Below, piece by piece: positions 9,068 to 17,814 of a stretch of 64,000 bases of DNA. The position numbers were made by a program, and so were the translations under genes. This stretch comes from DFXE01 sp032054765 (lineage in GTDB: Bacteria; Bacteroidota; Bacteroidia; Bacteroidales; Tannerellaceae). The first letter of the stretch is position 1. Each line of letters starts with the position of its first letter. Location: contig DAMBSC010000010.1 of assembly GCA_032054765.1 (NCBI GenBank), forward strand, positions 62,001 to 126,000, read 5' to 3'. The notes beneath the pieces were generated by a model. It saw only the letters and a program-made list of their open reading frames with translations. It ran no database searches and was not told where the DNA came from.

Positions 9068-10957
9068 ATGAAACAACGTCTTCTTCCGATATTTTTAATG
9101 ATCTGTCTGTCTGTGAATCTATACGCAGATAATTATAAGAGCTTTAAGGTTTCAGTCTACACCAGGGCTTATGAAGTCGAGAAGATGAAAGACTTGCATT
9201 GGCTCGATTCTACCTGGACTGTGATCTCCCAACAGGTAAAGATCGACAAGATTTATCTGGAAACCCACCGCGACCTGCTGATCGTTCCCGACGAAACACT
9301 GGAACAGGCTAAGAAATTCTTCCATGAAAGAGGGATCGAGACGGGTGGTGGAATCACTTATACCGTAAACGAAGCAAACAGCTTTGAAACTTTCTGCTAC
9401 TCAAACGCCGAACACCGTAAGCTGGTAAGAGAGATTGCCGAGCATACAGCCAAACATTTCGACGATTTCATTCTGGACGATTTCTTTTTCACCAGTTGCA
9501 AATCCGACGAAGAAATTAAAGCAAAGGGCAACCTGAGCTGGACAGACTACCGCCTTAAACTGATGAATGAAGCCGGAAAAGAATTAGTATTAAACCCGGC
9601 AAAGAAAATAAACCCTAATGTAAAAGTAATAATCAAATACCCGAACTGGTACGACCATTTCCAGGGCTTGGGATTCGACCTTAAAAACGGCCCTTACCTT
9701 TTCGACGGGGTATGGACAGGAACCGAAACCCGTGATCCCGCAGGCGACCAACACCTGCAAAATTACCTCGGCTACAACATTATCCGCTATTTCGACAACC
9801 TGCGCCCGGGTTACAACGGAGGCGGTTGGGTAGATGCAGGCGGTTCACATATGGGGCTCGACCGTTACGCGGAACAATTGTGGCTCACCATGTTTGCCAA
9901 AACACCGGAAATTATTCTTTTTGCCTACAATCAACTGCTCGGTATCAAACTAAGACCCGAACATCGTACCCCGTGGCAGGGACAAGGGACGAGCTTCGAC
10001 TACGACGAAATGATGAAACCCATCCCCCTTGCCGGTAACCAGACGATAAAACCCACCACACTGGCGCGTGCAGCAGCCGTTTCGCTTGAAAAAGTAGACC
10101 GGATCGTACATAAACTGGGAAAACCCGTAGGCATACACTCATACAAACCCTTTCATTCGCTGGGCGAAGACTTCCTGCAAAACTATTTGGGAATGATTGG
10201 TCTTCCGATGGATATGCATTCCACGTTCCCCGAAGACCAGGAAATCGTGCTGCTGACTGAGCAAGCTAAATACGACAACCAGATAGTCGCCCGTATAAAA
10301 AAACAACTACAAAAAGGAGGAGATATCGTAATCACCAGCGGACTCCTGAAAGCAATCCCCGAAAAGATAGCCGAAATAGCCGAACTCCGTTGCTCCGACC
10401 TCAAAGCGCTGGTCAACGACTTCGGGTACAATGGCGGCGTGATCGGTCGCGACATCCTGATCCCGCAGGTACATTACCAGACAAACGACTCATGGGAGAT
10501 CGTCAGCGCCGGACGTCCGCTGACGCGCGGGGTAAGCGGTTACCCCATCCTGCTAAGGGCGCCCTATTCAAAAGGCAATATGTATGTATTGACCATCCCC
10601 GACGATATGGGCAATCTATACGACTATCCCGCCGAAGCCCTGAACGAGATCCGCTATGTGATGAGCCGGGGCATGGGAATCCGTTTGGAAGCACCCTCCA
10701 AAGTAGCGCTGTTTGTATATGATAACGGTACGTTTATCGTAGAATCGTTCAATGACGAACCCGTTGAAGTCCGCATAATCACAGAACCGGAGACTAAAAG
10801 CCTCACAGACATGGAGAGCGGAAAAGTATTGCAGGCAGTGGAACAAACAAAACCCCAGACTTTCTTTCCGCGTTACCGCCCGAAAGAAAACAGGTGCGAA
10901 TTTACCATCACCCTGATGCCTCATTCATATAAGGCCTATGAACGAAAGACCCGATAG
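9068..10957 (+). CDS. secreted TIM-barrel glycosidase-like protein of unknown family
   Basis: A 629-aa protein with a signal peptide (MKQRLLPIFLMICLSVNLYA). I do not recognise the family. Residues about 20-340 look like a TIM barrel, with acidic strand ends such as FDDFILDDFFFTSC and GVWTGTETRDP that could hold catalytic carboxylates. Residues about 355-480 look like a class I glutamine-amidotransferase-like fold (KPVGIHSYKP..., KGGDIVITSGLLKAIP). The last 130 residues look like a beta-sandwich. This order recalls GH42-type beta-galactosidases (barrel, GATase-like, beta domain), but GH42 signature motifs are not evident. It lies between SusD and GH31 with 31 nt to the latter, so it probably works on the same glycan; removal of a galactose-type side chain is a guess. 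Confidence 0.6.
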   Translation: MKQRLLPIFLMICLSVNLYADNYKSFKVSVYTRAYEVEKMKDLHWLDSTWTVISQQVKIDKIYLETHRDLLIVPDETLEQAKKFFHERGIETGGGITYTVNEANSFETFCYSNAEHRKLVREIAEHTAKHFDDFILDDFFFTSCKSDEEIKAKGNLSWTDYRLKLMNEAGKELVLNPAKKINPNVKVIIKYPNWYDHFQGLGFDLKNGPYLFDGVWTGTETRDPAGDQHLQNYLGYNIIRYFDNLRPGYNGGGWVDAGGSHMGLDRYAEQLWLTMFAKTPEIILFAYNQLLGIKLRPEHRTPWQGQGTSFDYDEMMKPIPLAGNQTIKPTTLARAAAVSLEKVDRIVHKLGKPVGIHSYKPFHSLGEDFLQNYLGMIGLPMDMHSTFPEDQEIVLLTEQAKYDNQIVARIKKQLQKGGDIVITSGLLKAIPEKIAEIAELRCSDLKALVNDFGYNGGVIGRDILIPQVHYQTNDSWEIVSAGRPLTRGVSGYPILLRAPYSKGNMYVLTIPDDMGNLYDYPAEALNEIRYVMSRGMGIRLEAPSKVALFVYDNGTFIVESFNDEPVEVRIITEPETKSLTDMESGKVLQAVEQTKPQTFFPRYRPKENRCEFTITLMPHSYKAYERKTR

Positions 10958-10988
10958 AACAATGTAAAATAAAAAGAAGAACTAAGAA

Positions 10989-13805
10989 ATGAGAAAAATT
11001 ATTATCTATCTGTTAACAGGGGCATTACTATGTAGTGCAGAATATGCCCTTGCTTATTCGAAAACCGCGAACGGACTGGTAACCCCCATCCGATCCGGAG
11101 CAGCAAAAGCCATCAAACTGGAAGTCGTGAACGACAATGTGATCCATGTCGTTGCCTCCCCAAACGGTGTCTTTAAAGAAGAAGTAAACATGATAAAAGA
11201 TACCCGTACCCTTCCGGTTCCGGCTTTTACTGTTGAGGAAAAGGGAGACACGATCATCCTCGCGACAGCAACTACAAAAGCTCACGTACTGAAAGGAACC
11301 GGCGAAGTATGGTTTACCGACAGCAAAGGCAAGCTGGTGCTCCGCGAGAAAAAAGGAGGAGGAAAGGAATTTTCACCAATGGAAATAGAAGGAACAAAAG
11401 GATACACCTTGCATCAGGTATTCGAAAACGATGCCGACGAAGGCTTGTATGGTCTGGGACAACACCAGAGCGACGAGTTCAACTACAAAGGCAAGAACGA
11501 AGAACTGTTCCAGTACAACACCAAAGTAAGCGTGCCCTTTATCCTGTCTACCAAAGGATACGGAATCCTGTGGCACAACTATTCGCTCAGCCGTTTCGGC
11601 GACAAACGCCCGTATAGCGACCTCGACGGCGCCTTCAAACTTTATGATAAAAACGGGAAAGAAGGCAGCCTGACCGCCATCTATTATTCCGACGAGGCAA
11701 AGAAGGACGTACTGCACACACGTAACGAGCCGAAAATCGACTACGAAGACCTTGTCACGATCCGTAATTTCCCCGCAGGATTCCCGCAGAACGAAGCGTA
11801 TGCAACATGGGAAGGCGATCTCGAACCAACAGAAAGCGGATTGCACCATTTCAAGCTCCACTACGCAGGCTATACGAAAGTATTCGTAGACGGAAAAGAA
11901 GTGATCCCCGAAAGATGGCGTACGGCATGGAACCCGAACGACTACAAAATAGCATTAGACCTTAAAAAAGGAAAAAGATACCCTATACGCATAGAGTGGC
12001 TGCCCGACGGAGGCGTTTCATATCTGGGACTGAAAGTCCTGAGCCCTCTACCGCAGGAAGAACAAAACCGCCTTGCCTTTTTCAGCGAAATGGGCGACGA
12101 GATAGATTATTACTTTATCCACGGAAAAAATATGGACGAAGTAATAAGCGGTTACCGCACGGCAACAGGCAAAAGCCAGATCATGCCGAAGTGGGCTATG
12201 GGTTACTGGCTCAGTCGAGAACGCTATAAAACACAAGACGAACTACTGACTGCCTTGGGCGAATACCGGAAAAGAAATGTACCGCTCGACGTGATCGTGC
12301 AAGACTGGAGCTACTGGCCGGTAGATGCCTGGGGTAGTCATGAGTTCGACAAACAGCGTTTCCCCGACCCGAAAGGAATGATCCAAAAAGTACACGACCA
12401 GAACGCACGGTTTATGATCTCCGTATGGCCGAAATTCTACATCACTACTCAACACTATAAAGAACTCGATGCGCTGGGCGCCATGTACCAACAAGCCGTG
12501 AAAGACAGCATACGCGACTGGATCTATCCCGGCTATATCGGTTCGTTCTACGACGCTTACAACGCCGACGCGCGGAAACTATTCTGGAAGCAGATGAACG
12601 AAAAACTCTACAGCCTCGGAATAGACGCATGGTGGATGGATGCATCCGAACCAAACGTGCAGGACAATACCGATATGGACTACCGCAAAAAACTGTGCGG
12701 CCCTACCGCATTAGGCCCATCGACCAAGTACTTCAATGCTTATGCGCTTGCCAATGCCGAAGCGATCTACGACGGTCAGCGCAGCGTAAACCCCGACGAC
12801 CGTGTATTCCTGCTTACCCGTTCAGGATTTGCCGGACTGCAACGCTATTCCACCGCAACATGGAGCGGCGACATCGGAACCCGTTGGGAAGATATGAAAG
12901 CCCAGATCAGCGCCGGACTCAACTTTGCCATGTCGGGCATCCCGTACTGGACAATGGACATCGGTGGTTTCTGCGTAGAAAAAAGATACGAAAACGCTAA
13001 GGAAGGAAGCGAAGATATGAACGAATGGCGCGAGCTAAACACCCGTTGGTTCCAGTTCGGAGCATTCTGTCCCCTTTTCCGCAGCCACGGACAATACCCT
13101 TACCGCGAAATCTATCATATCTCGCCCGAAGGAAGCCCTACGTACACCTCCATGAAGTACTACACCGAACTAAGATATCAGCTTATGCCATATATCTACA
13201 GCCTTGCCGGCATGACCTATTTCAATGATTACACCATCATGCGCGCTATGGTAATGGACTACACCGGAGATAAAAAGACACACAACATCGACGACCAGTA
13301 TATGTTCGGCACCGCGTTTATGGCATGTCCGGTTTACGAATACAAAAAACGCAGCCGCGAAGTCTATTTCCCAGCCGGACAATGGTACGATTATTATTCC
13401 GGAAAAAACATACAAGGAGGAAAAACTATGAACGTAGACGCCCCATACGAACGTATGCCGTTATACGTAAAAGCCGGATCGATCATCCCGACCGGAAAAG
13501 TGATCCAGTCTACCGCAGAAGAACAAAAAGACCTGACCATCCGCGTATATACCGGAACCAACGGAACTTTCACCCTCTACGAAGACAACGGAACAACCTA
13601 CAATTACGAAAAAGGCGAATACAGCACGATCTCCTTCGACTACAACGAAGCCGCAAAACAGCTTACCATAGCAGGTCGGAAGGGATCATACCCGGGAATG
13701 ATCAAAGAAAGGAATATCTCCGTCATCTTCATCACCCCCGACAACCCCCAAGGCAAAAAAAGCGATGTCAACTATACAGGTCAGCCCATACAAGTAAAAC
13801 TATAA
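10989..13805 (+). CDS. GH31 alpha-xylosidase/alpha-glucosidase with PA14 insert
   Basis: Retaining alpha-glycosidase of 938 aa with a signal peptide (MRKIIIYLLTGALLCSAEYALA). The N-terminal galactose-mutarotase-like sandwich is interrupted at about residues 240-350 by a PA14-like domain (GDLEPTESGLHHFKLHYAGYTKVFVDG). This layout is known from Bacteroides xyloglucan alpha-xylosidases of the BoGH31A type. The catalytic barrel has the nucleophile in WWMDASEP (Asp551) and the acid/base in TWSGDIGTRW (Asp628). C-terminal beta domains follow. Expected role: removal of the non-reducing xylosyl unit from xyloglucan oligosaccharides in the periplasm, next to GH3 and GH9 from the same locus. An AT-rich hairpin cluster starts 30 nt after the stop. 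Confidence 0.93.
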   Translation: MRKIIIYLLTGALLCSAEYALAYSKTANGLVTPIRSGAAKAIKLEVVNDNVIHVVASPNGVFKEEVNMIKDTRTLPVPAFTVEEKGDTIILATATTKAHVLKGTGEVWFTDSKGKLVLREKKGGGKEFSPMEIEGTKGYTLHQVFENDADEGLYGLGQHQSDEFNYKGKNEELFQYNTKVSVPFILSTKGYGILWHNYSLSRFGDKRPYSDLDGAFKLYDKNGKEGSLTAIYYSDEAKKDVLHTRNEPKIDYEDLVTIRNFPAGFPQNEAYATWEGDLEPTESGLHHFKLHYAGYTKVFVDGKEVIPERWRTAWNPNDYKIALDLKKGKRYPIRIEWLPDGGVSYLGLKVLSPLPQEEQNRLAFFSEMGDEIDYYFIHGKNMDEVISGYRTATGKSQIMPKWAMGYWLSRERYKTQDELLTALGEYRKRNVPLDVIVQDWSYWPVDAWGSHEFDKQRFPDPKGMIQKVHDQNARFMISVWPKFYITTQHYKELDALGAMYQQAVKDSIRDWIYPGYIGSFYDAYNADARKLFWKQMNEKLYSLGIDAWWMDASEPNVQDNTDMDYRKKLCGPTALGPSTKYFNAYALANAEAIYDGQRSVNPDDRVFLLTRSGFAGLQRYSTATWSGDIGTRWEDMKAQISAGLNFAMSGIPYWTMDIGGFCVEKRYENAKEGSEDMNEWRELNTRWFQFGAFCPLFRSHGQYPYREIYHISPEGSPTYTSMKYYTELRYQLMPYIYSLAGMTYFNDYTIMRAMVMDYTGDKKTHNIDDQYMFGTAFMACPVYEYKKRSREVYFPAGQWYDYYSGKNIQGGKTMNVDAPYERMPLYVKAGSIIPTGKVIQSTAEEQKDLTIRVYTGTNGTFTLYEDNGTTYNYEKGEYSTISFDYNEAAKQLTIAGRKGSYPGMIKERNISVIFITPDNPQGKKSDVNYTGQPIQVKL

Positions 13806-13834
13806 TCGACAATTTTACAATAAGCAAAATGACC

Positions 13835-13930
13835 GAAAAAAAAGATGCCATACTTTTTCCAAAAAGTATTAATACTTTTCACAAAAACTATGGCATCTTT
13901 TTCAGAAAACTATACACACCATTTCAAAAA
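13835..13930. repeat. AT-rich GATGCCATA / TATGGCATC hairpin cluster, copy 2
   Basis: GATGCCATACTTTTTCC, AAAAAGTATTAATACTTTT and ACTATGGCATCTTTTT occur in order, pairing end to end. It begins 30 nt after the GH31 stop. Confidence 0.75.
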
Positions 13931-14135
13931 AACATATAATCACCAGAAAAACAAACACATACAATCAACCCCGTTTTTCTCAATGCAAAACAAAAATAAA
14001 ATACAATAACATAAAATATCCCTTGTCAGTCAGCTAAAGCAGACTGCAATTGATAAAAGAAAAGGAACAATAATAGATAATCAATCTAAAACAAGATATA
14101 TAATTGTCAGAAAAACAAACACATGTAAACAAAAT

Positions 14136-14281
14136 ATCATTTGCAGTCAGTTTTAACTGACTGATAAGAAAGAGACTCTCTCTTTTGGCTTTAGCCAAAT
14201 GTATTTTTATTCGGCTAAAGCCAAAAAGAGGGCATTTCCAATCAATATCAAATCAGTCAGCTAAAGCAGACTGCAATTGAT
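14136..14281. repeat. nested palindromic element, copy 3 (146 bp)
   Basis: ATCATTTGCAGTCAG...CTGCAATTGAT, with the central long inverted pair TTTTGGCTTTAGCC/GGCTAAAGCCAAAA. Confidence 0.8.
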
Positions 14282-14363
14282 AAAAGAAAAGGGAACAATA
14301 ATAGATAATCAATCTAAAACAAGATATATAATTGTCAGAAAAACAAACACATGTAAACAAAAT

Positions 14364-14509
14364 ATCATTTGCAGTCAGTTTTAACTGACTGATAAGAAAG
14401 AGACTCTCTCTTTTGGCTTTAGCCAAATGTATTTTTATTCGGCTAAAGCCAAAAGGAGGGTATTTCCAATCAATATCAAATCAGTCAGCTAAAGCAGACT
14501 GCAATTGAT
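14364..14509. repeat. nested palindromic element, copy 4 (146 bp)
   Basis: Near-identical to copy 3 and 228 bp downstream of it. Confidence 0.8.
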
Positions 14510-14761
14510 AGAAAGAAGGAGAACAATAATAAATAATCAATTAAACAAGATATATAATTGTCAGAAAAACAGACACATGAAAACTAAATATCACTTGCAG
14601 TCAGTTTTAACTGACTGATACTGAAAAAAAATAATTAATTGAAAAACAGACAGATCCGCATACACCTTGTTTTGTCTTTAAAAATTAGAAATAAAATATA
14701 ATATCATTAGGGCACGCAGGGGGATATTTTTCGGATACTTCAACATAACAAACTATTTATA

Positions 14762-17271
14762 ATGAAAAAGCATGTCCCCCTGCTATCGGCCTTTTTGTTA
14801 ACGGCCTTTTCGCTGACCACCGCAGGTCAACAGTTTGAATTAAAGTCCACCGGATATTTTCAGGACAAAGGAGTCGATGTCATGGCATTCGACGACATTT
14901 ACCCCGAAGGGCATCAGGGAGGCGTTAGTCTCATCATGCACGGCAACAGGGTAGCAACCAATGGCGATATCCGCCTCGAACCAACACCCGGACAATGGCA
15001 GCCCGTACCCATCCAACGCGACCGGAAAACAGATATGGCGGCCAACACCATCACCGCCCGGCTGAGCTATCCCGACTCCTCGCGCCATATGACTGGATTC
15101 AACCCGATGATCTATCCCGATATCGAGTTCAATTATACCGTTACCGTAAAAGGAGAAGGCAGTTCCATAGTCGTTACCGTCGATTTGGATCGCCCCGTTC
15201 CGGCAGAGTTTATTGGGAAAGTAGGATTTAACCTCGAACTATTCCCCGGAACCCTTTTCGGCAAAGCCTGGATCATGGACGGGCAAAGCGGTTTCTTCCC
15301 CCAGCAACCGAATGGCCCGGTATCACAGGAAAAAACAAACCTCGATCATATAGGCAAGTATAATCCGGAAGGAAAAGCCGACGCCGCCCGACTGAAAGGC
15401 AAAGGCTATAGCCCGATAATCGCCGATGATGTCGTTGCCGAACCCTACGCCACAGGAAAACGTTTCACCGTACGTCCCGACGATCCTTACAACCGCTTTA
15501 CCATCGAGTCGCTCAAAGCCGACCTCAAACTGTTCGACGGACGCATGAACCATAACAACGGCTGGTTTGTAGTGCGCAGTGAAATCCAGGCCGGAGCAAC
15601 CAAAGAAGCCGTGAAATGGGTGATCACACCTAACGTTGTAGAAGAATGGCTCTACACGCCTGTTGTACAACTTTCGCAGTTGGGCTATCATCCCGACCAA
15701 CCCAAAACAGCTATTATCGAACTGGACAAACGTGACAATAACCGGACTAATCCAGTACTTTATAAAATAACGGAAAAGGGCAGGCAACGCATGATAGAAA
15801 CCGCCGGAACCGAATGGGGACAGTTCATGCGCTATAATTACCTGACTTTCGACTTTTCAGCAGTAAAAGAGGAGGGACTCTACCAGATAACATACGGAAA
15901 TTCACAGTCGGACGTATTCCGCATAGCAAAAGACATCTACGACCGCGGAGCCTGGCAACCCGTTCTGGAATACTTCCTGCCCGTACAGATGTGCCACATG
16001 CGGGTAAACGAAAAATACCGCGTATGGCATGACTGCTGCCACATGGACGATGCACAGATGGCTCCGGTGGATTTCAACCATATCGACGGATACGTACAAG
16101 GCCCTTCCACATTAACCAAATACCAACCCGGCAACCTTGTGCCCGCGGCTGGCACGATGCCGGAGATTTCGACCTCCGGATCGAGTCGCAGGCAGGCGAA
16201 TCCTATATTCTGGCATTGGCGTACGAAGCCTTCAAAGTAGACTACGACGTCACCTCGATAGACCAAACGACAAAGATCACCGAAATACACCAGCCCGACG
16301 GAAAAGCCGACCTGCTTCAGCAAGTGGAGCATGGCGCCCTGAGCGTAGTCGGCGCTTACCGCAGCCTCGGACGACTATATCGCGGGATTATCTGTAACGA
16401 CCTCCGCCAATATGTAATGCTGGGCGATGCCGCCGCCATGACGGACAACATAAAGGGCAACGACGACGACCGCTGGGTATTTACCGAAGAAAACCCCTAC
16501 CGGGAACTCAGTTCTGCAGCACACTTGGCAGCCGTTTCCCGTGTACTGAAAGGTTTCAACGATACCCTGAGCGCCCAATCCCTCGAAGCCGCCCGCGAAA
16601 TATATCGCTCTACTTCCGTCACCGGACGGGCGAAAACCGCAAAGATACAGGCCGCAACAGAACTTTTCCTCACCACCGGAGAAGATACCTACAAAAAATA
16701 CCTGTTATCGGAAACCGACTACATCGCGGAAAATATAAGGATGACTGGCTGCTTTATCGGCCGTGCCGACAAGAAAATAAACAACCCGAAGTTCTCGAAA
16801 GCAATCAGATCCGCCCTGCAAAACCTGCAAGCAGAATTACAGAAACAAGGAGCAGAAACACCATACGGCATCCCTTACCGTCCGCATATCTGGGGAGCAG
16901 GCTGGGATATCCAGTCATTCGGTTTCCGTCATTACTTCCTGCATACCTCATACCCCGATATCTTCTCTACGGAGTTTATCTATAATGCATTGAACTTTGT
17001 ACTCGGATGTCACCCGGGTTCCAATACATCTTCGTTTGCCTCAGGTGTCGGCAGCCGCTCGGCAACCGTCGGTTACGGACTAAACCGCGCCGACTGGTCC
17101 TACATCCCCGGCGGCGTTATCTCAGGCACAGCCCTGATCCGTCCCGACTTCCCGGAACTCCTCGAATTCCCATACCTCTGGCAACAAGTAGAATACGTTA
17201 TGGGCGGCGGCTCCTCACACTACATGTTCCTAGTCCTCGCCGCCCAACAGTTATTGGAAGAAAGCAAATAG
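14762..17271 (+). pseudogene. GH9 family endoglucanase/xyloglucanase, frameshifted
   Basis: GH9 enzymes invert beta-1,4-glucan backbones, here probably xyloglucan. The first frame (14762 to about 16146) gives a signal peptide, a long N-terminal region and the Ig-like CelD_N domain (VVQLSQLGYHPDQPKTAII), then the catalytic start DGYVQGPSTLTKYQPGNLVP. The frame then shifts by one. GGWHDAGD-type sequence (GWHDAGDFDLRIESQAGESYILALAYEAF) continues in the next frame to 17271, ending with FPYLWQQVEYVMGGGSSHYMF, where the Glu probably is the acid. Homologues have about five residues between VPG and GWHDAGD. A 13-nt deletion between 16144 and 16147 would explain both the missing residues and the shift. 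As read, a 492-aa product lacks the catalytic Asps, so the enzyme is inactive. Confidence 0.88.
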
Positions 17272-17351
17272 GCTAATTAGTTAAAAAGAGGAAGTTGATA
17301 AATCGCTTAGCGAAGCATAAAGCGATTTATCAATTGGCTAAGACCTGATCT

Positions 17352-17498
17352 ATCACTTGCAGTCAGTTTTAACTGACTGAATAAAAAGATGCCTTGCCTC
17401 CCGCATCTGGCTTTAGCCGAACTATATCCTTTGGCTAAAGCCATTTATATAATCTATATAATATCATTATCAGTCAGTTAAAACTGACTGCAATTGAT
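17352..17498. repeat. nested palindromic element, copy 5 (147 bp)
   Basis: The left end ATCACTTGCAGTCAGTTTT and right end AAAACTGACTGCAATTGAT form imperfect terminal inverted repeats of about 29 nt. The centre is TGGCTTTAGCCGAAC...TTGGCTAAAGCCA. Confidence 0.85.
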
Positions 17499-17616
17499 TT
17501 CAGGAGTGAAAATGGAGAGCACTACAGCATTATTTTAAAACCGGTCGCAATTTATGACCAGTTCATCCCATTCGACTCCCCCCTCAACTTGAAGTCACAA
17601 TCTGCGACTTCAAATT

Positions 17617-17690
17617 TTCCCATACTCCAGGCAACAAATAAAATATGCTATGGGAGGCGACTCCTCATATTATGTGTTCCTCAAAGACAA
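17617..17690 (+). pseudogene. relic of a second GH9 gene (last ~25 codons)
   Basis: Read from TTC at 17617 this encodes FPYSRQQIKYAMGGDSSYYV followed by FL. The intact gene's C-terminus, about 450 nt upstream, is FPYLWQQVEYVMGGGSSHYM followed by FL. DNA identity is also high across about 70 nt. The Glu that should be the catalytic acid is Lys here, and no upstream GH9 sequence remains. It is either the remnant of a tandem GH9 duplicate or a decayed partial duplication of the 3' end. Confidence 0.75.
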
Positions 17691-17814
17691 AATATCACTT
17701 GCAGTCAGTTTTAACTGACTGAATAAAGATAAAAAGATATCCCAATTCTTTATTAGTAAAGAAAAATTAACTATTTTTACATCATAAAAACACATACTAT
17801 ATCAATTCGCTATT

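Larger units (their letters stand above)
14027..14589. repeat. tandem array, 228-bp unit, about 2.5 copies
   Basis: CAGTCAGCTAAAGCAGACTG starts at 14027, 14254 and 14482. The first two full units are almost identical over their whole length, and the third stops after the linker. Confidence 0.85.
13806..14761. other. repeat-filled intergenic region between GH31 and GH9
   Basis: No gene in 956 nt. It holds an AT-rich hairpin cluster (13835-13930), then a near-identical tandem array with a 227-228 bp period (14027, 14254, 14482). Each unit is one linker of about 82 bp (containing AAGATATATAATTGTCAG) plus one nested palindromic element. A solo hairpin is at 14590-14618. The last 140 nt before GH9 are plain AT-rich sequence. 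Confidence 0.8.
17272..17814. other. intergenic region with palindromes and a GH9 relic
   Basis: Holds a nested palindromic element (17352-17498), a short hairpin with arms GAAGTC/GACTTC (about 17591-17611), the GH9 relic (17617-17690) and a CAGTC hairpin (about 17702-17721). No convincing -7 element is seen before the HTCS gene. Confidence 0.7.
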
